Assembly (NCBI RefSeq): GCF_041296385.1
Contig: NC_091013.1
Span: 37,231,475 to 37,295,474, forward strand
Length of the DNA: 64,000 nt
Direction of reading: 5' to 3'
From: Aphelocoma coerulescens
Lineage: Eukaryota; Chordata; Aves; Passeriformes; Corvidae
Each line of letters opens with the position of its first letter. The first letter of the stretch is position 1. Of the stretch, positions 27,008 through 35,049 are shown one piece after another. The position numbers were made by a program, and so were the translations under genes. The notes beneath the pieces are model-generated. The model saw only the letters and a list, made by a program, of their open reading frames with translations, was not told the origin of the DNA and did not search any database.

Positions 27008-28182
27008 ACAAAAGATACACAGGAGTTACCAGATGTTTGACCAAGCACTTGTGTGCTCACCACTTCAGTAGACAAGGCACCCAAAGAGCTGTCAACCCTG
27101 TGGCTTTCACAGAGAATTCACAGTGCCAGAGAACTACCTCAGGTCTCTGACTCTAGCTGCATCAATGGCATCCTGGCTGGGATCTCATCACCTTTGCCTG
27201 CCCTGTCTTTGCCTGTTAGGTCTCATGCCTTTCCATGCTGGTATTTTCCCTCCTGAATCCTTGAGCCACTGATGATCTCACTTAGACACTCTTATCTCAA
27301 ATTCTGCCCTTTCTCATCTCTGTACAGCCTTTCTCATACCCCTTGCTCAGCACTGTGAGCACAGTTTATACAGTCAGTCCAGACCAGGGCTGGTCTCAGT
27401 CCCTTGGTACATGGGTAGATAAATCCCTAGGAAAGGGGAGCTTAGAGCACTAGTAACAGATGATTGCGTTGAGAAAGTGGTTAATAAAATGGAGAAGTTG
27501 TTCTTACCCACTCTTTGACTTTTCATGGGAAAACAGATTAATTATGGGTCTGTTCTCAGGAGGTGATTCCTACTTTCTCGTTTGGAGTGGACAGAAACTT
27601 ATGACAATTTCAATAGGAGTTGTAGTCCTGGTACAGTTGACTCAGCTTGGAGAGGATGTTACATCCCTCTGACCTTGTGTTTGATTTTTCCTCTTGGCAG
27701 GATCTGTGCTCAGAGAAGAGTTTTTTGATTGCTCTTCAGAGATGCACAGCTTTCCCTCTGTATTACTGAGGAAATTTAGCTACTTAATTACAAATCTGTT
27801 TTAAAAGGCTCAGGAGTTACAGCATGATGCCATACAACAGTGGTTCTCTCGATTTCATATTGGACTTATTCCTGTTTCCTTCAGAGAGTATCACAAGCAT
27901 CAGAGCTCCCATATGAGTTGACAGAGAGAGTCAGAGTGAAAAGTCATACACATTTCCAATGAAATGTATTGTGGCACTTGCAGGAGGGCAGAAGCATTTC
28001 AACAAAGTTACACTGAAACTAAAACTGTCTGTCACTCTCTCCATTTTTTTTTTTTTTTTTTTTTTGTTCAGTGAGAACCTTCTAAATTCTCAGGCAATAG
28101 AGCTTACTTTCAACAGGTGGAGCTGAGGAGTGACTGAGACACTTGACCTACACAAAACAGAGGTTTCAGCCATTTAGGAAAA
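27008..28182. other. intergenic DNA up to the captured-gene ERV
   Basis: No gene recognised. A poly(T) run lies at about 28044-28065. The sequence immediately left of the LTR ends in GGAAAA, the target duplication of the next element. Confidence 0.55.
28177..28182. repeat. 6-bp target site duplication, left copy (GGAAAA)
   Basis: Identical to 30377-30382. A 6-bp duplication is typical of alpha- and betaretrovirus-like (ERVK-type) integration and proves that the two LTRs and the interior inserted as one unit. Confidence 0.9.
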
Positions 28183-28455
28183 TGTTGGGGTCCCTCCCCT
28201 GCCATGTAGCCCTGAGGGAGGCACGGGGTTTCCCTGCCCCTGCTCAGCCTCGTTCCCCATGGGTTGGTTTGTGTTCCCCTGCGCGGGCAAAGCAGCTCGG
28301 GTGCTGACTGTAGCAGAGTCCCTCAGCAGAGCCCGGCCATGCGGCTGGGGAAATAAACATCTCTGAAACATCTAGCAAGAATCCGTCCGTATATATTTCT
28401 TTTCCACGGGACTCCTGGTTTGATATAGGCGTGTTGCAGTATCCCCATTGCAACA
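28183..28455 (+). repeat. 5' LTR of the cold-shock ERV
   Basis: 273 bp with TGTTG/CAACA ends. Against the 3' LTR I count 8 substitutions and one 2-bp indel, clustered partly around 28300-28330. AATAAA lies at 28352-28357. The LTR is short and moderately GC-rich. No clear TATA box is seen upstream of the poly(A) signal. The orientation follows from the interior. Confidence 0.92.
28352..28357 (+). promoter_or_regulatory. polyadenylation signal in the 5' LTR
   Basis: AATAAA in GGGGAAATAAACATC, conserved in both LTRs. Confidence 0.7.
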
Positions 28456-28458
28456 TAA

Positions 28459-28476
28459 TGGTGGAGATTTGAGGGC
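28459..28476 (+). other. candidate primer binding site
   Basis: TGGTGGAG begins 3 bases after the LTR end, where a tRNA primer site is expected, and TGG would pair with the CCA tail. The following bases do not match a tRNA 3' end that I recognise, so the primer is unassigned. Confidence 0.5.
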
Positions 28477-28507
28477 AGAACGATCCCCGATCCCTAAGCG
28501 ACTTTGT

Positions 28508-28513
28508 GTGAGT
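28508..28513 (+). promoter_or_regulatory. candidate splice donor in the leader
   Basis: GTGAGT followed by AA in the untranslated leader, 66 bases ahead of the Gag-like ATG. It is a good consensus donor. If used, it could give a subgenomic RNA that skips the Gag-like start. No strong matching acceptor was found ahead of the cold shock domain. Confidence 0.35.
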
Positions 28514-28573
28514 AAACCCTGGAAACTTTGGATTCCTCTTCTTGGTTTTGTTTTGCTATTCCATATCTAAACT

Positions 28574-29077
28574 ATGGAGGAACCGTGGGAAGACTCTTGG
28601 CTTTCAGAGCCGCATATGGACATTTATCTTAAAGTGATGCTTGAACAACGATTTGTAAATTTTAGCTTGATTCAAGCTCAGAAAGAACTGAAACACCTCC
28701 TGGCATGGTTGTTTAAGGACTTTTTCTATGTTTCTTGGGAGTTAATTCTTACCAAGAGCTTTTGGAAGACCGTTTGGACCCAGTTAATATTTGAGTCAAA
28801 ATATATGCCGATGGAAGAATATTTTCGTGAATATTATTTAATAACCGAGACTGTTGAGCAATGTCAGCTGTGTCCTGGCGAAGGGAAGCCTGGCTCAGGG
28901 ACCGTGCGACCCTGGCCACGTGCGCCGAGCGCTCTGCGAGCAGCAGCGAGACGGTTCCCGTGCGCGGGCGGAGCCACGCGGGCCGCAGTGTCGGTGGCGG
29001 AGCGAGGCGCAGCAGGAGCGGCGGGACCCAGCGGTGCCCGCCCGGCCCCGCGCAGCGCGTGGTGGAGCGAGCCCTGA
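28574..29077 (+). CDS. Gag-like N-terminal segment running into GC-rich sequence, ends at TGA
   Basis: The first ATG after the leader (CTAAACTATGG) opens a 167-codon frame. About the first 97 residues are rich in aromatic and hydrophobic residues with charged spacing, for example AQKELKHLLAWLFKDFF at residues 35-51 and SFWKTVWTQL at 62-71. That helix pattern and the position right behind the primer site resemble the matrix end of a betaretrovirus-like Gag. No capsid or nucleocapsid zinc knuckle follows. From about residue 98 the composition switches sharply to Ala/Arg/Gly/Pro-rich sequence encoded by GC-rich DNA, probably captured or non-viral. The frame closes at the TGA at 29075-29077. It is in the same frame as the cold-shock segment downstream, which suggests a former or suppressible fusion. 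The Gag assignment is by position and pattern only. Confidence 0.5.
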   Translation: MEEPWEDSWLSEPHMDIYLKVMLEQRFVNFSLIQAQKELKHLLAWLFKDFFYVSWELILTKSFWKTVWTQLIFESKYMPMEEYFREYYLITETVEQCQLCPGEGKPGSGTVRPWPRAPSALRAAARRFPCAGGATRAAVSVAERGAAGAAGPSGARPAPRSAWWSEP

Positions 29078-29345
29078 GAGCGCCCGAACGAGAGGGGCGG
29101 AGCGCGGGCGGCGGCTGGCGGCGGCAGAGTGGAGCCGTGCCCAGCCGGAACGCGCGCTGGAGCAGGGCACAGGGGGGTCATCGCTCGGGGGCCTGGCCGA
29201 GATGCAGCGCCTGGCAGTGGCAACGCAGCTGCGACCAGAGGAGGCGACGCACGGAGAACGGAGCGGCCCGGCCTGGCCCGGCCCGCGCGGCCCCGAACGC
29301 GACCCTGGGAAAAGCGCGCCGGAACCAGCAGCGCCGATAATTCCA
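28880..29345 (+). other. GC- and CpG-rich segment between the Gag-like and cold shock parts
   Basis: Base composition changes abruptly from AT-rich viral-type DNA to very GC-rich DNA full of CpG, then returns to AT-rich at about 29340. It looks like a CpG-island 5' end of a host transcript. Y-box genes encode an Ala/Pro/Gly-rich N-terminus ahead of the cold shock domain, so it may have been captured with the domain. All three frames are largely open here because stop codons are rare in such DNA, so open frames alone mean little. Confidence 0.6.
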
Positions 29346-29884
29346 ACACGGGAGCGACCGAAAGAGAGAGCAAAGACACAGCGAGACAGAAAACAGCAGC
29401 CACTCGGAAAAAGGAAAAGACCATAGTAGCTAAGATCTTAGGGACAGTGAAATGGTATAATGTTAAACAAAATTATGGTTTTATAACAAGGTGTGATAAC
29501 CAGCAAGACATATTCGTGCATAGAACTGCTATTAAAAGGAATAACCCTGAAAAATGCATCCCAAGCTTGGGAGATGGAGAGGTGGTGGAATTCAAAATCA
29601 TACAAGGTAGAAAAGGGTTACAAGCATCGCAGGTCACTGGGCCTGATGGTGTTCATGTGAAAGGCAGTATATATGCAAAAAATCGTAGTCATGTTAGACA
29701 GTATCTCCATTGTAAACCCCCCCTACAGTCTCCCTTTCCTAATCCCACCTTTCCCTTTTACCCTATGTCCTGTTACCCGCAGTGTATTCCCAATCCGTTT
29801 TTTCATCCATGGTTTCCCTCACAAAACCCTGCCTTTGCCAATTGTTTCCCCAAAAATCCTTTTCCAATGCCGAGTGGGGGATGA
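29078..29884 (+). CDS. captured Y-box-type cold shock domain protein segment
   Basis: Open from the codon after the TGA at 29075 to the stop at 29882-29884. The only early start-like codon is the GTG at 29129, and there is no in-frame ATG before the domain. Counting from GTG as residue 1, residues 1-95 are a basic/Ala/Gly/Pro-rich arm and about 99-175 form one cold shock domain. GTVKWYN lies at 105-111, the RNP1-like KQNYGFI at 113-119 and the RNP2-like DIFVHRTAI at 127-135. NNPEK and SLGDGEVVEF at 138-155 and VTGPDGV at 169-175 are typical of the vertebrate Y-box (YBX) family rather than LIN28 or CARHSP1. The nucleic-acid-stacking residues Trp109, Phe118, Phe129 and His131 are kept. The RNP1 position that is normally Gly ahead of Tyr is Asn115. 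The tail (about 190-251) is rich in Pro, Phe, Asn, Cys and Trp and lacks the alternating basic/acidic islands of YBX proteins. The domain has no introns, although host Y-box genes have introns there, which supports capture from spliced RNA. Its probable role is RNA binding, with the virus-level purpose unknown. Confidence 0.8.
   Translation, partial: ERPNERGGARAAAGGGRVEPCPAGTRAGAGHRGVIARGPGRDAAPGSGNAAATRGGDARRTERPGLARPARPRTRPWEKRAGTSSADNSNTGATERESKDTARQKTAATRKKEKTIVAKILGTVKWYNVKQNYGFITRCDNQQDIFVHRTAIKRNNPEKCIPSLGDGEVVEFKIIQGRKGLQASQVTGPDGVHVKGSIYAKNRSHVRQYLHCKPPLQSPFPNPTFPFYPMSCYPQCIPNPFFHPWFPSQNPAFANCFPKNPFPMPSGG
29423..29653 (+). other. cold shock domain coding region
   Basis: DNA for residues about 99-175 of the segment above. 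The Trp codon of KWYN is at 29453-29455. Compared from memory with vertebrate YBX1, roughly 50 of 84 positions agree by eye, with the differences mostly conservative (Val/Ile, Lys/Arg, Phe/Tyr). Confidence 0.8.
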
Positions 29885-30101
29885 AAAGGGGGAGGGAAGA
29901 AATTAAACCCTCTCCTGCCTCAGTTTCCCCACAGGCATGTCCAGAGAGTTCTGTCTCCCTTCTGTCAGCCCTAAGATGTTCCACAGAATCTGTTTGGACA
30001 TTTAAAGACTCAGGAGGGTGGCTTGTTTTGTTTTGAAACTGTTCTTGTTATGGTTATCCAGTTGTCTTCATTCTCCTTTTATTAAAATAAAACGGGTGAG
30101 A
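29885..30101 (+). other. 3' untranslated/viral tail of the ERV with weak polypurine tract
   Basis: Directly after the stop comes AAAAGGGGGAGGGAAG (about 29883-29898), a strong purine run but some 200 bp from the LTR. Next to the LTR, 30084-30101 reads AAAATAAAACGGGTGAGA, an interrupted purine tract in the right place to prime plus-strand DNA. No coding potential is seen. Confidence 0.5.
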
Positions 30102-30376
30102 TGTTGGGGTCCCTCCCCTGCCATGTAGCCCTGAGGGAGGCACGGGGTTTCCCTGCCCCTGCTCAGCCTCGTTCCCCATTGGTTGGTTTGTGTTCCCCTG
30201 CGCGGGCAAAGCAGCTCGGGTCCTGTGACTGGGGCAGAGTCTCTCGGCAGAGCCCGGCCATGCGGCTGGGGAAATAAACATCTCTGAAACATCAAGCAAG
30301 AATCCGTCCGTATATATTTCTTTTCCACGGGACTCCTGGTTTGATATAGGCGTGTTGCAGTATCCCCACTGCAACA
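30102..30376 (+). repeat. 3' LTR of the cold-shock ERV
   Basis: 275 bp, same ends as the 5' LTR, with the poly(A) signal at 30273-30278. It has a 2-bp insertion relative to the 5' LTR near 30220. About 3% substitution between the LTRs indicates a fairly recent insertion, far younger than the CR1 copies around it. Confidence 0.92.
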
Positions 30377-30382
30377 GGAAAA
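30377..30382. repeat. 6-bp target site duplication, right copy (GGAAAA)
   Basis: Matches 28177-28182 exactly. Confidence 0.9.
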
Positions 30383-30759
30383 CTGTTGTGGAGAGAAAAA
30401 AAATCACAGAAAATCCCACACCTTTATAAAAACACTTTAACTGGGATTTTGCAGCTCCTTTCCAATGCAGCAAACCGTATAAAGTGTGAGTAGAAAGTCA
30501 ACATTTCTAATAACTGCATGCAATTCCTTTAGCTGCTGTTGCAGCCCTTGTGACACTCATTCTTGCTAGCCTGTTCTTGGCAATACGTTATTGAATCAGG
30601 TTGCATTGTGAGATATCCAGGGCTGGAAACAGGGCCCAGGCATACAGATAACAGGCTGGCTGCCGTAGTACAGCTGCATTTTATTTTGGAAGTTGTGTTA
30701 CAGTTTGTCTGTGTGGATTGAGAGTGTGTAGTACACTAATTTTCTAAACCTTCTTCCTT

Positions 30760-30773
30760 CCCCCCCCCCCCCC
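30760..30773. repeat. poly(C) run
   Basis: About 14 C residues, unusual in otherwise AT-rich DNA. Confidence 0.85.
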
Positions 30774-32152
30774 AACTCTAAATAGGCACACAGTTTTAAA
30801 TTTTTACTTGTACAGAGAGAAAAGAATTACCAAGATTTATTTTTTCTTTCTTCTTTTTTAAGAAGAAGATTGGCTGGTTATAGATGACAGCTTCTACTTT
30901 TTGAAGAAACAGAGGTTAGAAATAAGTAAAATGAGATAACATGATCAGATAATGACATGAAAATAATATAGTAATGGATTTAAGCAATTTGTTTTAATAT
31001 CTGTAGGTAATTACAAAATAAATTGCTTTAAATATTTTTTGTCATACAAATTGTTATATGTTTTCCATGTGAGATTTTACTGAAAAATGAGGGCTTAATG
31101 CCTTGCAAGGAATGTATTTTTCATAGTTCAAAATCAGTGAATTTCTACCATGTATTAATTTTATCTTTTCCTTTATGATCAATAAGCTGCACTATGAACT
31201 GTGGACTTTAGGTCTGAGAACCTACAGATAATCTATCAGTTAATTTAATAATAATGTCCATAAGTTTGATGAATGATGATAACATATGTAATTAGCAAAA
31301 TGGTGCTTCAAATTTTTCAAGCTTTCTGAAAAGTCATACTACTTTCCAAGCAGGTTCATAAGAAATAAACAAATTTACAAGATTTTAGATAATTCAGGCC
31401 CATTGTTTTGCACTGTCTTTTTGGAAAATCTTTCATATTTTGTTCTCAGAAGTAGCCTTTTAAGCAATTAGTTACTTTTAATGTCTTCATTTTCATTTAA
31501 ATGCTCAACAATCAAGATAATTAGAATTAATTCAGCATTGTCATATTATGCTAATGGCAATTCTGCCACTTATCACTAGCATCCTGCAGGCACAGTGTTA
31601 TCATAGAATTATGGCTGTCCGTTTTATCACTTTAACCAAAGACTTTAAATGGGTATAAACCAGGAGGAACTGTCATCTTCCTAATACAAATTAATGCAAT
31701 TTCTGATGAAGAATTGTCTCTTGAGTACTGGAATCTTTGTGCTTCAATTCAGTTTTTGAGCTCTTTCACAATACATATAAAGACTGACTTTGAACAATTA
31801 ATTTTCTTCATATAAATTTGTGGGGCAGATCTGTCTTAGTTCTATTTCACATAATTAGAATAGTTGCATATAATATCTAATTCAGTTCAAGCATAATATA
31901 CTGACAGTGTAAAGTGACCATTTTTCCCCCTGTGTTTCTTAAGTGCTAATGATAAAAGAAGCTGAAGTATATTTTTATGAGGGAAATATCTTGATCAGCT
32001 GAAAGGAAGTGGCATCTTCTCTGTAGGTCTTCAGTACAACTGTATACCAGATGTAACTCACTCTTGGAAACCAGGATGTATTGATTGTCCTAAGGAGGAT
32101 GCAACAACTGCTCTTCAGAAACATATATTGTTTGTCTGGAGGTCAGAGGAGC

Positions 32153-32169
32153 AAAAAAAAAAAAAAAAA
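32153..32169. repeat. poly(A) run
   Basis: About 17 A residues with no recognisable element attached. Confidence 0.8.
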
Positions 32170-33274
32170 TCTCATTTATCCATTTAGACTGATGTTCTGA
32201 TTAGCAGCATACTGATAGCGTAGACATTAAACAGCTTTTACTTTGTGTTCAACTTTTGGTTAAAGCCAAGTCCATAAATCACAGTGACCTGTTTCTGATG
32301 CTTTTCCCTCCAGTTTCCATTCATTAGGGTTATCATGATCTTGCCTCTTCAACTTCTGTGAATACTTCATTTGGATTTTTCGGTGCCATCTGTTCTTATG
32401 GAAAGATTGGCTTTGTCAAGAAAGCAGGAGAAAAATTCAAAAATTATTCAAAAATTATTTTAAATTATTTCTGTTGTGGAAATCCTGGATAGAAACTCCT
32501 GTTTGCCACAGTTTCTGTTATAAATACAATGTGTTTGGAGCATGCAAGGCTTGCTGCATGTGTGCAGATCCACAATATCACACATGCACAGTGTACAGAT
32601 GTTTCCCAGAAGCAGCAAGCTCACTATGCCTGTGCTGCAAACTTAATCTTTACATGCATAGTGAATATGTCTGGAAATTTTGGACATCCAAGCTGGGGGC
32701 ACAAACTTCTCCAGTTCCCAGACAGAGAAAATTTCTTGACAGAAAAGGGAGGACATATCTGAGGAAATCCAGATGTACTCTGGCTCTAGTTAAGATTGAA
32801 ACAAAAAAGCTGAAAATACCCCAAACTACCAGGGTCAGTGTTTAGCTACTTTTTCCTTCTTTGGGAAAAGATAGAAAACTCACTGTATTTAAAAAAAAAA
32901 TATTAAATTATCTTCCATACTATTTCCCTTTTTCTGACAATTTTCTAAGTGGTCTTACACTTCTCTGTCCCTGCTATTTCCCAGCTACACTGTTCTCTTA
33001 TCCCATGCCTTTTAAGAGTGCTTATCAAATGTCTTTTTCATAGTATTTCTGAAATTATTTCAATTTTTTCTTATTAAATTATTATCAAAATGACTTATTA
33101 AAATAATTATATTTTGCATTATTTTGCTTAATATTTTTGCTCATTTCTTGGTTTGTTACTTTCAAACAAGTGTAAGGGAGGATTTTAGATGATTTCAGAA
33201 TTATTAGTTAATCTAGTCTACCTTTAAGGATAGTGTAACTATTGAGTTTTCATAGTCTGATGCGTTTGAAGAAA

Positions 33275-34100
33275 CTCTCATTAGCTTTAGTGGAACAGGT
33301 CCTGAGGGAAATGACTTGGAAAGATGCCCTTGTCTGCTGATTGTCAACAGAGAGGATCTTGTGAGTGAAGTGGAGATTGGCAGCTGTCTTGGTCACAGCA
33401 ACCACAAAGAAATAGAGTTTATAATCTCTGTTGACAGAAGGAAAAGTGCCAGCAAAACCTCAGCTCTAGATGTGAGGAGAGGTGACTTCAGGCTGCTCAG
33501 GGAATTAGTAAGTATTGTCCCCTGGGAAAATGTTTTTGCAGTTGCTGGGGTCCATCAGTGCTGGTCACTTTTAGACATCACCTCCTAAGGGCACCAGATC
33601 AGGCAATTCCAAAATGACAGAAATGAATCAGGTGAGGCAGAAGGATGTCTTGGCTAAACAGGAATCTTCTCTTGGGAACAAGGCAAAAAAGGGAGGTGTA
33701 TGCCCAGTGTAAGCAAGGTTATGTGACATGGAAAGAATACAGAGATGTTGCTTGCCACTGCAACGAAAAATTTGTGCAGCCACATCTCAATAGGAATTGA
33801 AGCTGGCCACCTGTCCCCTGTGGGGGACAATAAAAAGAGTTATTTTCAAATATATTTATGTCAATAAGCAGAGTAAAAGTAATATTGGCCCATTACAGGA
33901 TGAGGTTGGTCAACTCACAACCAGGGACATGGACAAGGCAGAGGTATTTAACGAATTCTTTGACTGCATCTTCAACATGGATGACAGATCAAGGGGGTAT
34001 CAGTGCCCTGAGCTGGAGGACCATGACTGTGCACATGATCCATTCCCAGTTGACCTTGAACTTGTGGCAGATCTGCTGCTCCAGGTGGATGGTACAAATC
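33275..34100 (+). mobile_element. CR1 LINE, endonuclease C-terminus to start of reverse transcriptase
   Basis: The frame at 33316-33588 has LVSEVEIGSCLGHSNHKEIE and VRRGDFRLLRELVSIVPWEN, the CR1 endonuclease end. From 33797 the frame IFKYIYVNKQSKSNIGPL and KAEVFNEFFDCIFN is the linker before the reverse transcriptase. It is 5'-truncated and broken by stops. An LTR insertion cuts it at about 34100 and the 3' end resumes at 34598. It aligns with the copy at 15090-18335. Confidence 0.85.
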
Positions 34101-34386
34101 TACGGCACCCTCCCTTTTATACACTGAGCATTATGTCATATGGTCAGGAATATCCCTTTAGTCAGTTTGTCCCAGCTGTGTCTCCTCCCAACCTCCCATT
34201 CATCCCCACCCCTCTTGCCAGCAAGGCAGTAGGAGAAGCAGAGAAGGCCTTGATTCTGAGTAAGCCCTGCCCAGCAGTAACAAAAACATCCTATATTATC
34301 AACCCAGTGTTCAGCACAAATTGAAAACATAGTCCTCTACCAGCTAATGTGAAAAAATTAACTCTATCCCAGCCAAGATCAGCACA
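34100..34386 (-). mobile_element. family B LTR fragment inserted in CR1
   Basis: Blocks GTCATATGGTCAGGAATATCC, GTTTGTCCCAGCTGTGTCTCC and AACTCTATCCCAGCC, with an ending at AGCACA, match the 5' part of the family B LTR read on the minus strand, including a TATAAAAG-type box on that strand near 34113-34120. The R/U5 end is missing. Confidence 0.65.
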
Positions 34387-34455
34387 TATAGTTTAAAAAC
34401 AGGAACACAAAATCCAAATTCCTTAGTCCTTTAAGAGAATCCTTTAAGGAGTAAA

Positions 34456-34548
34456 TCTGGAATTTTATATATATAAATATGTATATATATATATACAACT
34501 ATATATATAGTATATATATATATATATACTATATATACTCCATGTATT
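34456..34548. repeat. (TA)n-rich, palindromic simple repeat
   Basis: Long alternating TA with interruptions (ACAACTA, ACTA) that make it self-complementary over most of its length. It lies between the LTR fragment and the CR1 3' end. Confidence 0.85.
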
Positions 34549-34597
34549 TTCTTAGAAAATTGCATTATTCATGTTATTCATATTATTCATATTCCTG

Positions 34598-34790
34598 AGA
34601 GGATGGTAAGGCACTGGAAGATGCTGCCCAGAGAAAAGTTGTGGATGCCTCATCCCTGGAACTGTTAAAGGACAAGTTGAATGGAGTTCTGTGTAACCTG
34701 GTCTAGTGAAAGATGTCCCAGCAGGGGGCTTGGAATTAGATGACCTGGTGACGTTCCTTTCAATCCAGGCCATTCTACTATTCTATACCT
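34598..34790 (+). mobile_element. CR1 LINE 3' end (rest of the 33275 copy)
   Basis: GATGCTGCCCAGAGAAAAG, GTGGATGCCTCATCCCTGG and TGACGTTCCTTTCAATCCAG are CR1 3'-end sequence, including the end of the ORF2 frame (about 34610-34700). It ends near ATTCTACTATTCTATA, the eroded CR1 terminal repeat. Confidence 0.85.
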
Positions 34791-35049
34791 ATCATGTCTC
34801 TTGCCAACAACAAATATTCCTGAATTTGGACATCTTAATACCAAGAATAAGTCTCCATTGTTTAAACATCAATTTAATTGTATTTTCTTTTACCTTTTTT
34901 ATCTTAACATCTGCAATACTTATACAGATTTTTCTGTATAGTATTACAAAAAGATTTGTGTTAGAAAATGTTAGACATATCAACTGAAGTCTCTCTTGCC
35001 TAAATCTCTTAACTGAGTCTATATCTTTCTATTCATATACAATATCTAA

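Larger units (their letters stand above)
28183..30376 (+). mobile_element. non-autonomous ERV carrying a captured Y-box cold shock domain
   Basis: A complete two-LTR element of 2194 bp. Its parts in order are the 5' LTR (28183-28455), a tRNA primer-site-like TGGTGGAG at 28459, a leader with a GTGAGT donor-like site, a Gag-like N-terminal frame from the ATG at 28574, a GC-rich segment (about 28880-29340), an intron-less Y-box-type cold shock domain ending at 29884, a short 3' region with a weak purine tract, and the 3' LTR (30102-30376). The ends are TGTTG...CAACA and the target duplication is GGAAAA. There is no protease, reverse transcriptase, integrase or envelope, so movement would have needed proteins from another ERV. 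The layout resembles a retrovirus that replaced its replicative genes with a transduced host cDNA. I know of no described element of this kind, but I cannot search. Confidence 0.9.
30383..33274. other. AT-rich intergenic DNA
   Basis: No gene recognised. A C homopolymer lies at 30760-30773 and an A run at 32153-32169. The 123-residue frame at 32474-32845 is Cys-rich by chance and has no motif spacing that I recognise. Confidence 0.55.

Noticed and set aside
28864..29424. 186-residue minus-strand frame and the 190- and 159-residue plus frames across the same block
   Set aside because: They lie in very GC-rich DNA where all frames stay open. They are out of frame with the cold shock domain and show no domain.
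28574..29884. Selenocysteine use at the in-frame TGA
   Set aside because: No evident SECIS-type structure was recognised and no redox context is visible. A mutation, readthrough or splicing is simpler.
28183..30376. Reading the element as a plain processed retrocopy of a Y-box gene
   Set aside because: The target duplication lies outside the two LTRs and not around the gene. There is no poly(A) tail at the gene end, and a Gag-like frame and leader precede it.
32474..32845. Cys-rich 123-residue frame as a zinc-binding or secreted peptide
   Set aside because: Cys spacing is irregular, there is no signal peptide, and the overlapping frame is equally Cys-containing, so it looks like chance.
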